NCBI GenBank assembly: GCA_021108395.1
Contig: JAIOQZ010000002.1
Location: 1-64,000 of the forward strand
Reading direction: 5' to 3'
DNA: 64,000 bases
Origin: Candidatus Cloacimonadota bacterium
Lineage (GTDB): Bacteria > Cloacimonadota > Cloacimonadia > Cloacimonadales > JAIOQZ01
The translations under genes were made by a program, and so were the position numbers. The notes under the pieces were generated by a model. The model did no database searches. It was not told the origin of the DNA and saw nothing but the letters and a program-made list of their open reading frames with translations. Positions 39,186-48,183 of this stretch are shown piece after piece. The first letter of the stretch is position 1. Every line of letters starts with the position of its first letter.

Positions 39186-41630
39186 ATGACCGAAGCTGTG
39201 AATGTAATTCCATTTTTGTGGTACATCGCACCAGCCGGAGCAGTACTGGCCCTTATTTTCGCCTGGGTTTTGTTTCGCGGTGTGAAGAAAGAGGACGAAG
39301 GCACCCCCGAAATGCGCAAAATAGCCAAGCATGTGCGCGATGGCGCCTTTGCCTACCTCAAACAGCAATACAAAGGCGTAACGTTTTTCTTTATTGCCGC
39401 CTTCATCGTGTTCAACATTATGGCATGGTGGCTGAAGGTGCTGCATCCGCTCATCCCCTGGGCGTTTCTCACAGGCGGCTTCTTTAGCGGCATGGCGGGC
39501 TGGATTGGCATGAATACCGCTACTTTGGCCTCCAACCGCACCGCTCAGGGCGCCTCGAAGAGCCTCAACAAGGGCCTCAAGGTCGCCTTCCGCGCCGGTG
39601 GCGTCATGGGGCTGGTCGTGGTGGGCCTGGCGCTCATCGACATCAGCGCCTGGTTCTATGTTCTCAACTATCTCAAGATGGACTTGCACACCATCACCGT
39701 CGTCATGCTCAGCTTTGGCATGGGCGCCAGCACACAGGCGCTTTTCGCGCGTCTTGGCGGCGGTATCTTCACCAAAGCCGCCGACGTGGGCGCTGACCTC
39801 GTGGGCAAGGTAGAAGCCGGCATTCCCGAAGACGACCCGCGCAATCCCGCCACCATCGCCGACAACGTGGGCGACAACGTGGGCGACGTGGCTGGCATGG
39901 GCGCCGACCTCTACGAGAGCTACGCCGGTTCCATCCTCGCCACAGCCGCGCTTGGCATGGCCGCTATCACCCAGCTTTGCAGGGTTAACGACTATGTGCT
40001 GTCCGACTGGGCCATCAAGTTCGTCACAGCGCCGATGGTGCTGGCCGGCGTGGGCGCGTTCCTGTCCATCCTGGGCATCTATATGGCCTCGACCAAAGAA
40101 GACGCCGACACCAAAGACCTCATGTTCGCGCTGAACAAGGGTGTCTATGGCAGCTCGGCGCTCATCGCTGTCGCCGCCTTCTTCGTGACCAAATACATGT
40201 TGCCCGCCGAGGTTTATCTGGGCGTGTTCTTCGCCAGCATCATCGGATTGGCGGCCGGCATTCTCATCGGCTGGTTCACCGAGCGCAGCACCTCATACAG
40301 CTATAAGCCTACTCGCGGCATTGCCGCACAGTCAGAATACGGCCCCGCCACCGTCATTATCGACGGACTGGCGGTGGGCATGTTCTCCACCGCAGCGCCG
40401 GTCATCGTCATCGGCATCGCCATCCTGGCCGCCTTCAGCGTCGCCGGTGGATTCAAAATCCCTGAGCTTGGCCTCTACGGCATCGGCTTTGGCGCTGTGG
40501 GCATGCTGGCCACGCTTGGCGTGACCTTGGCCATGGACGCCTTCGGTCCCATCGCCGACAACGCCGGCGGCAACGCCGAGATGAGCAAGCTGCCAAAGGA
40601 AGTGCGCAATCGCACCGACGCGCTGGACTCGGTGGGCAACACCACCGCCGCCACTGGCAAAGGCTTCGCTATTGGCTCCGCCGCCCTCACCGCCATGGCT
40701 CTCATGGCCGCCTATCTCGAAGAAATCCGCAACGGCGCCATGATTCTGGCCAGGAACAGCGGCCTGGTTGACAACCCCGAAGAACTGATGCTGATGGTTA
40801 ACGACAAATGGATTGGCATCAAAGAGATTACCGCCAGCCAGTTCATGGACTATTATCACGTCAACCTGATGAACCCCAAGTTTCTCATCGGCATCTTCAT
40901 CGGTGCGATGGTGTCGTTCGTGTTCGCCGCGCTCACCATGAAGGCCGTTGGCCGCGCCGCCGGCGCAATGGTGGCCGAAGTGCGCCGCCAGTTCCGCGAG
41001 ATTCCCGGTATTCTCGAGGGTAAGGCCGAACCCGAATACGCCCGATGCGTACACATCAGCACCATAGGCGCGCAGAAAGAAATGATAGCGCCTGCTATAC
41101 TGGGCATTTCCACCCCCATCGTGCTGGGGCTTCTGTTGGGTGTGCCCGGCGTGCTGGGACTGCTGGCCGGTGGCCTCTCCACTGGTTTTGTGCTGGCGGT
41201 GATGATGAACAACTCAGGCGGCGCCTGGGACAACGCCAAGAAGTATGTCGAGTCTGGCGCTATGGGCGGCAAGGGTTCCGAAGCCCACAAGGCCACAGTC
41301 GTCGGTGACACCGTCGGCGATCCCTTCAAGGACACTGCCGGCCCCTCCATCAACATCCTCATCAAGCTTATGAGCATGGTCAGCATTGTCTTCGCCGGCC
41401 TCATCATCGCCTACTCACCCGCCATCGAAAGCCTCTATAGCGGTGAGCAGAAAACGATACTCGAAGCCTACGAAGAAGACTACCTGCCGTTGCAAATCGA
41501 GGTCGAGCCGGTTGTCGAGCCTGCCGCCGCCACAATGGAAGCCGATGACCCCGGCGCCACCGACAGCGCCGAGACACCCGCCATCGTCGAGGAAGCGGAA
41601 ACACCGCCTCCCGCCGCGGTCAACGAATAA
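39186..41630 (+). CDS. hppA: Membrane-bound ion-translocating pyrophosphatase (K+-dependent type)
   Basis: DVGADLVGKVEAGIPEDDPRNPATIADNVGDNVGDVAGMGADLYES; GNTTAATGKGFAIGSAALTA; GDTVGDPFKDTAGPSINILIKL. Confidence 0.95.
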   Translation: MTEAVNVIPFLWYIAPAGAVLALIFAWVLFRGVKKEDEGTPEMRKIAKHVRDGAFAYLKQQYKGVTFFFIAAFIVFNIMAWWLKVLHPLIPWAFLTGGFFSGMAGWIGMNTATLASNRTAQGASKSLNKGLKVAFRAGGVMGLVVVGLALIDISAWFYVLNYLKMDLHTITVVMLSFGMGASTQALFARLGGGIFTKAADVGADLVGKVEAGIPEDDPRNPATIADNVGDNVGDVAGMGADLYESYAGSILATAALGMAAITQLCRVNDYVLSDWAIKFVTAPMVLAGVGAFLSILGIYMASTKEDADTKDLMFALNKGVYGSSALIAVAAFFVTKYMLPAEVYLGVFFASIIGLAAGILIGWFTERSTSYSYKPTRGIAAQSEYGPATVIIDGLAVGMFSTAAPVIVIGIAILAAFSVAGGFKIPELGLYGIGFGAVGMLATLGVTLAMDAFGPIADNAGGNAEMSKLPKEVRNRTDALDSVGNTTAATGKGFAIGSAALTAMALMAAYLEEIRNGAMILARNSGLVDNPEELMLMVNDKWIGIKEITASQFMDYYHVNLMNPKFLIGIFIGAMVSFVFAALTMKAVGRAAGAMVAEVRRQFREIPGILEGKAEPEYARCVHISTIGAQKEMIAPAILGISTPIVLGLLLGVPGVLGLLAGGLSTGFVLAVMMNNSGGAWDNAKKYVESGAMGGKGSEAHKATVVGDTVGDPFKDTAGPSINILIKLMSMVSIVFAGLIIAYSPAIESLYSGEQKTILEAYEEDYLPLQIEVEPVVEPAAATMEADDPGATDSAETPAIVEEAETPPPAAVNE

Positions 41631-41642
41631 CCAAATTCAAGC

Positions 41643-41672
41643 AGAGCGGAGCCACGTGTTCCGCTCTTTTTT
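41643..41672 (+). terminator. Rho-independent terminator after hppA
   Basis: AGAGCGGA-GCCACGTGT-TCCGCTCT followed by T6. Confidence 0.85.
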
Positions 41673-41676
41673 GCCT

Positions 41677-42528
41677 ATGAAACTAATCATCACCGTGCTT
41701 GTTCTCGCCCTGCTGCTGGGGCTAACGTTTTTTCTCGTCAAGCGCCCTGAAGCTGACGGTGGACTGGTCATTACCTCGCCGGAGATGGCCGAGATTGTGG
41801 CGCTGGTGGCGGGTGTGGAGCCAATCGCCGCTGTGGTGGCGGAATGCGACTGGCCGCCTGCCATGCGCGAGCTGCCGCGTGTGGGCAGCTTTGGCAACGT
41901 CGAGCTGCAAGCCGTGGCCGCTTTGCGCCCCTCGCTGGTGTTCACGGCCTCACCATCGCAAGACGCCCTCACCGCCCGCCTCAACACGTTGGGCATAGCA
42001 GCCCAAAGCCTGCCGTTGCGCAGCGTGAACGACCTGCTGTCCGCTATGCGTCATGTGGGGGAGCTTACCGGCAATCCCGCCCGCGCCACCATCGTGGCAG
42101 ACAGCCTGGCCGAAGCCTTCGCGGCTGTTCGTGCCGACACGCTGTACGCCATGCGCGTCTATGTGGAGGTGAGCCCAGGATTCTGGACGACTTCCGGCGG
42201 CTCGCTGCTGGGCGAGGCAGTGCGTCTTGCCGGTGGCGCGGGCCTGTTCGAGAACGCCGACTGGGATTACGCCCAGGTGGCTCAGGCCGATGTCGTTATC
42301 GCCGACCCGGACGTAATCCTGGCGTTGTACCCAGGGGTTTCCGTCGCCGACATTGCGGCGCGCAAGGGGTGGTCGCGGGTGAGCGCAGTGCAAACTGGCC
42401 GCGTCTTCACAACGGATGACATTGACCCCGACCTGTTGGTGCGATGCGGGCCTCGCCTGCCTCTGGGCGTGGCATGTTTGAAAGCCTTGCTGCGTGGTGG
42501 GGAAGAGGCTGCACATGAAAGGCCTTAG
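41677..42528 (+). CDS. btuF: Periplasmic cobalamin/Fe-siderophore-type substrate-binding protein (BtuF-like)
   Basis: MAEIVALVAGVEPIAAVVAECDWPPAMRELPRVGSFGNVELQAVAALRPSLVFT; followed by FecCD permease. Confidence 0.78.
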   Translation: MKLIITVLVLALLLGLTFFLVKRPEADGGLVITSPEMAEIVALVAGVEPIAAVVAECDWPPAMRELPRVGSFGNVELQAVAALRPSLVFTASPSQDALTARLNTLGIAAQSLPLRSVNDLLSAMRHVGELTGNPARATIVADSLAEAFAAVRADTLYAMRVYVEVSPGFWTTSGGSLLGEAVRLAGGAGLFENADWDYAQVAQADVVIADPDVILALYPGVSVADIAARKGWSRVSAVQTGRVFTTDDIDPDLLVRCGPRLPLGVACLKALLRGGEEAAHERP

Positions 42529-43453
42529 GCTGGCCCTGCTGATTTTGCTGGCGCTGGCGGCCTGTGCTCTATACCTGTTTATCGGCGCTCCTTCCGGCTA
42601 CATCGTGGCGCAGTTTCTGGTGCCGCGTCTGCTGCTGGCGGTGATGGCGGGATTCGTGCTTGCGGGCACGGGCACTGTGTTTCAGGCGATGCTGGGCAAT
42701 CCCCTCGCCGATCCATACATTCTGGGCACGAGTTCGGGGGCGGCCCTGGGCGCAACTGTGGCCGTCGTTCTGGGTCTGTGGTGGGCAATGCCGCTGCTGG
42801 GGTTCATCGGGGCGCTGCTGAGTATGGCGCTCGTATGGCGGCTGGCGCAGTTTGGCGGATTTCAAACCACCCGCTTGCTGCTGGCGGGCATCATCGTCGG
42901 CATGTTTTTCTCGGCGGCCATATCGCTGCTGATGTACCTGAATCCCGACAAGCTCAACAGCATCGTCAACATCTTGCTGGGGCGTCTCGACCCTGTCTTT
43001 ACGGGCGCTTCATGGTCGCTGTTCCTGGTGGTGTTCGCTCTGTCGGGGGCGCTCATGGTCGTGCTGTTCGGGTTGAGCGAGCACCTGGCTGCGCTCACCG
43101 CCGGCGACCTCGTGGCCACAAATCTGGGCATCCGCGTACAGCGGCTGCGACTGTGGCTGTTTGTGCTCTGCTCGTTGCTGGTTGGGGTGACAGTGGCCTA
43201 TGCGGGCGTCATCGGGTTCGTGGGACTGGTGGTGCCGCACATGGCGCGTATGCTTTTCGGTTCACATCCACGCCGCAGTTTGCCTGCCGCCGCCATACTG
43301 GGGGCTGCGCTTCTCGTTCTCTGCGACTTCCTCGCCAGGCACGTGGCCGGCTGGATCGTTCCCGGCAGCGCGATGCAGATTCCTGTGGGGGTCATCACGG
43401 CGTTCCTCGGCTCACCTTTTTTCCTTTACATCATGGCTCGCTCCCGCCGATAG
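42515..43453 (+). CDS. btuC: FecCD/BtuC-type ABC transporter permease
   Basis: RLLLAVMAGFVLAGTGTVFQAMLGNPLADPYILGTSSGAALGA; VIGFVGLVVPHMARMLFG. Confidence 0.87.
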   Translation: MKGLRLALLILLALAACALYLFIGAPSGYIVAQFLVPRLLLAVMAGFVLAGTGTVFQAMLGNPLADPYILGTSSGAALGATVAVVLGLWWAMPLLGFIGALLSMALVWRLAQFGGFQTTRLLLAGIIVGMFFSAAISLLMYLNPDKLNSIVNILLGRLDPVFTGASWSLFLVVFALSGALMVVLFGLSEHLAALTAGDLVATNLGIRVQRLRLWLFVLCSLLVGVTVAYAGVIGFVGLVVPHMARMLFGSHPRRSLPAAAILGAALLVLCDFLARHVAGWIVPGSAMQIPVGVITAFLGSPFFLYIMARSRR

Positions 43454-43460
43454 TGCAGCC

Positions 43461-43946
43461 ATGAAGATAACACTTCCTGAAAGACTGACGGAATTCAAGC
43501 GTCACTGGAAGAGCTACGTGGTGCAAAGCTCTATGGCGTTCGCCACGCTTTTCGTCGTGCTCATTCTGTTGGGAGAGGGCCGCCTGGCCAACGTCGCCTC
43601 GCTGGGGGCGTCGGCGTTCATCGTGTTTGCCATGCCCACCGAGATTACCGGCCAGACGCGCAACCTCGTGGGCGGACAGTTCATCGGGATGTTCATCGGT
43701 GCGCTCATTGGCCTGGCGCCCATCGAGAGCCATGCTCTGGGCGTGGTGATGACAGCGCTGGCGGTGGGACTGACCATGTTTGTGATGGTGGTGGTGGACA
43801 TGGAGCATCCACCGGCTTGCGGCACGGCTCTGGGAATGGCGGTGTATGGTTGGGAATGGCGCGCTCTGGGCACAATCGCTGCCGCGGTGGTGCTGCTGGC
43901 GGTCATCCACCGAGTGTTCAAGCCCTACCTGCGCGACCTGGTGTAG
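43461..43946 (+). CDS. HPP family integral membrane protein
   Basis: SLGASAFIVFAMPTEI...DMEHPPACGTALGMAVYG; starts 7 nt after btuC stop. Confidence 0.85.
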   Translation: MKITLPERLTEFKRHWKSYVVQSSMAFATLFVVLILLGEGRLANVASLGASAFIVFAMPTEITGQTRNLVGGQFIGMFIGALIGLAPIESHALGVVMTALAVGLTMFVMVVVDMEHPPACGTALGMAVYGWEWRALGTIAAAVVLLAVIHRVFKPYLRDLV

Positions 43947-43950
43947 CCAC

Positions 43951-44577
43951 CTACATATTGATTTCTATCGACTTGACAGCCTCGAACTTCTCGAGGTGCT
44001 CACGAATCTCCTCGGCAATATTGTCTCGATACTGGTCGAACTTGGGTACGCCCAAGTCGATAATTACCTCACCGTTCTCGAAGCCCACGTACTTGACCAT
44101 CTTCAGAGTGACAATATCCTCGCCCACTTGGGGATAGATAACCTTGCGCAGCTCATCCAGAATCGCTTCCTTGTCAAAGCCGCTGCGCTTTGCCTGGCCG
44201 TGCCGTTCTTTATAGTTGCGGATGGCGGCATGCAGCGTATCGACCGCCAGCACCGAGCAGTGCATCTTTTGCGGCGGCAGGCCGTCAAGCTCGGCGGCGG
44301 CGTCCTTCCAGTGGATTTCGCTCGCCTCGTCCAACGTTTTGCCCAGCGCCATGTCGGTGATGATGGAGCCGGTGGCGATGTTGGAGGCGCAACCGTAGCT
44401 CTGGAACTTGATGTCCTCTATTATCAGCGTCTCAGGGTTTACCCGAAGATGCAGCGTTACCTGGTCGCCGCAGGCGGGGCTGCCTTCGGTCGCCTCACCA
44501 TCAGGATTCTCGATCTTGCCCACGTTGTGCGGCTTCATGAAATGATCGAGCACTTTCTGCGAATACTGCATTTGCAC
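43951..44577 (-). CDS. NifU/IscU-like Fe-S scaffold fused to MIP18/DUF59-like C-terminal domain
   Basis: VGKIENPDGEATEGSPACGDQVTL, SYGCASNIATGSIITDMALG; C-terminal DELRKVIYPQVGEDIVTLKMVKYVGFENGEVIIDL. Confidence 0.85.
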   Translation of the reverse strand: MQMQYSQKVLDHFMKPHNVGKIENPDGEATEGSPACGDQVTLHLRVNPETLIIEDIKFQSYGCASNIATGSIITDMALGKTLDEASEIHWKDAAAELDGLPPQKMHCSVLAVDTLHAAIRNYKERHGQAKRSGFDKEAILDELRKVIYPQVGEDIVTLKMVKYVGFENGEVIIDLGVPKFDQYRDNIAEEIREHLEKFEAVKSIEINM

Positions 44578-44591
44578 CTCTCAGCGTCGTG

Positions 44592-45770
44592 TTATTCATT
44601 TTCAGGATTGTAGAGCGGACTGCGCCGCCGCAACTCTGCCACAATGCCCGCCAGCTTCTCCACTGTCAAATCGATTTCTTCGCGGGTGTTGTAACGGGAC
44701 AGCGTGAACTTCATCGAGCCGTGCGACTGCTCGTGAGTGCGCCCCATCGCAATCATCACGTAGTTGGTCTTCAGTCCCTGCGAAGCGCAGGCGCTGCCGG
44801 TGGCCACCACGATGTCTTGCAGGCTCAACATCATCATCATCGCCTCGCCCTCGATGTAGTCGAAGCTGACGTTGATGTTGTGGCTGATGCGCTCCTCGCC
44901 ACGCGGGCCGTTCAGCATCGTGTGTGGGATGGCGCTCTCGATGCGATCCAGCAGGTAGTCGGACAGAGCGCGGATGTGGGCGATGGCGCCCGGCAGGTCG
45001 TCAAAGGCCAGCTCGACGGCGCGGGCGAACCCGGCCATCCCCGCGATGCTGACGCCGCCGGTTTCGAGGCTGTCCACGCGGTTGATGCCGTGCATCATCT
45101 GGGCGAGGTGAACCCCTTTGCGCACATACAGCGCGCCCACGCCCTGCGGACCGTGTATCTTGTGCGCGGAGACGGTCAGCATGTCGATGGCGGGGTCGTT
45201 GACGTCGATGGGCATGCGGGCGTAGGCCTGCCCGGCGTCCACCAGCAGCTTTGCCTGGCTGCCGGCGGCGTCGAGGATGCCACGCATGGCGCGCACGTCC
45301 TGGATCGTACCGACGGTGTGGTTGGCTAACGTGGTCATCACCAGGATGGTGTCCTCGCGCAGGCTGTCGCGCAGCTCGTCGAGGTTGACGCGGCCGTCGC
45401 GGTCGCAGCTAATGTAGCTCACCTCAAAGCCGCTCTGCTCGAAGAAGGCGGCGTTGGTGAGGATGTCGGGGTAATCGACCACCGAGCAGATGATGTGGCT
45501 GCCGTTGGCGGCGTTGGCGGTGACGAACCCCTTGATGGCGAGGTTGTTGGCGCTGGTGCCGCCCCGCGTGAAGTGAATCTCGCCCGGGCGCGCGCCCAGG
45601 CTGTCGGCCACAGTGCGCCGCCAGTTGTCGATGTCGGCGGCGATGACCGAGCCGTGCCGCACATAGTTGGCCGGGAACCAGAACTTCTCGCGCATGTATG
45701 GCAGCATGGCCTCGATGACTTCCGGGGCCGGCTGCGAGGTGACGCAGTTGTCGAAATATATCAGAGCCAT
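44592..45770 (-). CDS. Cysteine desulfurase (NifS/IscS-like)
   Basis: TVSAHKIHGPQGVGALYVRKG (PLP Lys), VATGSACASQGLKTNYVM (active-site Cys loop); start at ATG 45770. Confidence 0.88.
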   Translation of the reverse strand: MALIYFDNCVTSQPAPEVIEAMLPYMREKFWFPANYVRHGSVIAADIDNWRRTVADSLGARPGEIHFTRGGTSANNLAIKGFVTANAANGSHIICSVVDYPDILTNAAFFEQSGFEVSYISCDRDGRVNLDELRDSLREDTILVMTTLANHTVGTIQDVRAMRGILDAAGSQAKLLVDAGQAYARMPIDVNDPAIDMLTVSAHKIHGPQGVGALYVRKGVHLAQMMHGINRVDSLETGGVSIAGMAGFARAVELAFDDLPGAIAHIRALSDYLLDRIESAIPHTMLNGPRGEERISHNINVSFDYIEGEAMMMMLSLQDIVVATGSACASQGLKTNYVMIAMGRTHEQSHGSMKFTLSRYNTREEIDLTVEKLAGIVAELRRRSPLYNPENE

Positions 45771-45973
45771 TGTTGTCTCCTTGTTCTTCTGCACAAAAAG
45801 TATGATACTCACACTTGAACGCAAGTTATTTTTTGTGCGATTTTAATTTTGACGGTGTCAAATAAAATGAGCGCTGTTCGGTGGCGGCGCTCAGGGGTGG
45901 ACATTCAGGGAATGGCTTGACAGCGTGGGGGAGAGATGGTTGGTTTGCGGCACTATCTGCTGGAGGAAACTAT

Positions 45974-47134
45974 ATGCGACTGTCGCTGCTCGTGTTGCTC
46001 GTTTGCCTGGCCGCTTGCGCCTGGTGCCAGGATGCCACTGATACGCCCGAGGTGCCTGCGCCTGTGGACAGCACAGCCACTACGCAGGACAGCGAAGACG
46101 CGAAGCTGCAAGCACAGATTGAAAGCCTCCGAACAGAGCTGAACAACCTCAGTGAAGCGGAGCTGGTGCGGGTGGCCACAAAGCAGTTTGATAACGCACA
46201 AATTGTATTGGGGCACAATATTGATTTACTTGGATTGATGATTGTTGTACTTGGGGTGATGATAGCGTTAACTGCAGTAATACTGACAGCGCTAAGTTAT
46301 TTCAAGTCTATGGAAACAAAATCACAACTGAAGCAGTTAGCCGAGGCTGAAGAAACATTAAAAGACCTTCAAACAAATGTGCAAGCTTTGAAAAAGGAGA
46401 GTGAAGGTTTAGCAGAGCAAATGAAAAATGACAGGCTGAAAGACCGTGAGGTGAAATCGGATGAATCAGACTTGAATAAACAGGTTTCTGAGAAATTCTT
46501 GCGTAACGAAGAACTGCTACATCTATTCGGCCAGAAACAGGACAGTGCAAATGACTTGCTTAACAGGGGCAATGCGCTTGCCAACCTCGGCAAGTATGAA
46601 GAAGCACTAGTCGCTTATGAAGAGGCAACCAAACGAGAGTCGGATTATGCGGATGCTTGGTACAACAAAGGCGTTGTGTTTGACAACCTCGACAGACATG
46701 AAGAAGCCCTTGCTGCCTGTAATGAAGCTATCCGCCTGAAACCGGATCATGCATCAGCTTGGAGCAACAAGGGCTCTGTACTTGGCAATTCCGGCATATA
46801 TGAAGAAGCCCTTGCCGCCTTTGATGAGGCTATCCGACTGAAGCCGAACCAAAACGATGTCTGGAACAATAAGGGCAATGCGCTTAGTAAGCTCGGCCGT
46901 CACGAAGAAGCCCTTGCCGCCTTTGAAGAGGCCATCTGCCTGAAGCCAGAATTCGCGAAAGCCTGGTACAACAAAGCCTGTGCACTTTCGCTGATGAACC
47001 AGAAAAACAACATGCTGGCCAGTCTGCATCGCGCAATAGAGCTGGATGAAGAAAACAAGAGCATGGCCCGCGAGGACGACGACTTCAAGGCCTACTGGGA
47101 CGACGCGGACTTCATAGCGCTAACGGAGGAGTAA
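45974..47134 (+). CDS. TPR-repeat protein with signal peptide and TM/coiled-coil region
   Basis: GGAGG RBS; MRLSLLVLLVCLAACAW; repeated AWYNKG..L..LGRHEEALAAFEEAI.LKP. Confidence 0.85.
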   Translation: MRLSLLVLLVCLAACAWCQDATDTPEVPAPVDSTATTQDSEDAKLQAQIESLRTELNNLSEAELVRVATKQFDNAQIVLGHNIDLLGLMIVVLGVMIALTAVILTALSYFKSMETKSQLKQLAEAEETLKDLQTNVQALKKESEGLAEQMKNDRLKDREVKSDESDLNKQVSEKFLRNEELLHLFGQKQDSANDLLNRGNALANLGKYEEALVAYEEATKRESDYADAWYNKGVVFDNLDRHEEALAACNEAIRLKPDHASAWSNKGSVLGNSGIYEEALAAFDEAIRLKPNQNDVWNNKGNALSKLGRHEEALAAFEEAICLKPEFAKAWYNKACALSLMNQKNNMLASLHRAIELDEENKSMAREDDDFKAYWDDADFIALTEE

Positions 47135-47157
47135 CGGCACCTCGCCCTGCGTTCTTG

Positions 47158-47327
47158 CACCCCCCTGTCAAGGGGGGACGCTGAGCTTGGTGAACCGTAC
47201 GCGAAGCGCGGTTCCACCTCTTCTCGAAGCGAAGCTGGGGGGTATTGTCTTCTCTGCCAGTGTATCAACTGATTTTCTATACCCCCCTGACCCGCCGACG
47301 GGTCTTCCCCCCTTGACAGGGGGGTGC
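47158..47327. repeat. Nested palindromic repeat element, full copy
   Basis: CACCCCCCTGTCAAGGGGGG ... GGGGGGTATTGTCTTCTCT ... TACCCCCCTGACCCGCCGACGGGTCTTCCCCCCTTGACAGGGGGGTG. Confidence 0.85.
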
Positions 47328-47393
47328 GAAGAAGAGTCACTTCGCTCAGTCGTATTCATTGACAACCCCGCCACCGCACTTCTTTATTGCATC

Positions 47394-48182
47394 ATGATTG
47401 AACTGGAAGGCGTGAAGGCAGGTTATGGCGCGCTGCCGGTGCTTCAGGGCATCAACCTGACACTGCGGCGCGGGGAGTTCTGCGCCGTGCTGGGTCCCAA
47501 CGGCGCGGGCAAATCGACGCTGCTGAAGGCCATCATCGGCTGGCTGGGACTGCAAGACGGCAGCATCCGCGTTGATGGCCAGCCGCTCGAGGCATGGTCG
47601 CGGCGCGAACTGGCCAAGCGTGTGGCGCTCATCCCGCAGGAGCTCGCCCTGCCGTTCGACCACACCGTGCATGACCTCGTGCTCATGGGCCGCTTCCCTT
47701 ACCTGCGCATGTGGCAGAGCTATTCCCCGGACGACCTCGAAGCCGTGCAGCGCGTGCTCGAACGGCTCGAGCTGGACGACAAACGCGACCGCCCGTACTC
47801 GCAGCTCAGTGGCGGCGAGCAGCGCCGTGTGAGCATCGCCCGCGCCCTGGCGCAGGACGCCGACGCCATCCTGCTGGACGAAAGCCTGGCCAACCTCGAC
47901 CTCAACCACCAGCTCGATCTCGTGCGTCTGCTGCGTCACATACAGTCAGTCGGTGAGCGGCTGGTGGTGCTGGTGTCGCACAATCTCAACCTCGCTGCCG
48001 CCTGCGCCGACCGCCTGGTGCTGCTGCACGAGGGCCGCGTTCTGGCCGACGGCCCCCCCCGCGAGGCGCTCACCCAGGACAACCTGCGCACTGTCTATGG
48101 CGTCGATGTGCCGGTGACGGTGGATGACGCCGGCGTGCCCGCCTTCGCCTACCCGCCACTGTCTTCGCGTCCCCGTCACTGA
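47394..48182 (+). CDS. btuD: Cobalamin/siderophore-type ABC transporter ATPase (BtuD-like)
   Basis: VLGPNGAGKSTLLKAIIGWL Walker A, LSGGEQRRVSIARALAQ signature, ILLDESLANLDL Walker B. Confidence 0.9.
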   Translation: MIELEGVKAGYGALPVLQGINLTLRRGEFCAVLGPNGAGKSTLLKAIIGWLGLQDGSIRVDGQPLEAWSRRELAKRVALIPQELALPFDHTVHDLVLMGRFPYLRMWQSYSPDDLEAVQRVLERLELDDKRDRPYSQLSGGEQRRVSIARALAQDADAILLDESLANLDLNHQLDLVRLLRHIQSVGERLVVLVSHNLNLAAACADRLVLLHEGRVLADGPPREALTQDNLRTVYGVDVPVTVDDAGVPAFAYPPLSSRPRH

Positions 48183-48183
48183 G

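Noticed and set aside
41386-41676. N-terminal extension of the BtuF-like ORF
   Set aside because: Lies inside hppA in another frame and crosses a terminator; signal-like MKLIITVLVLALLLG begins at 41677.
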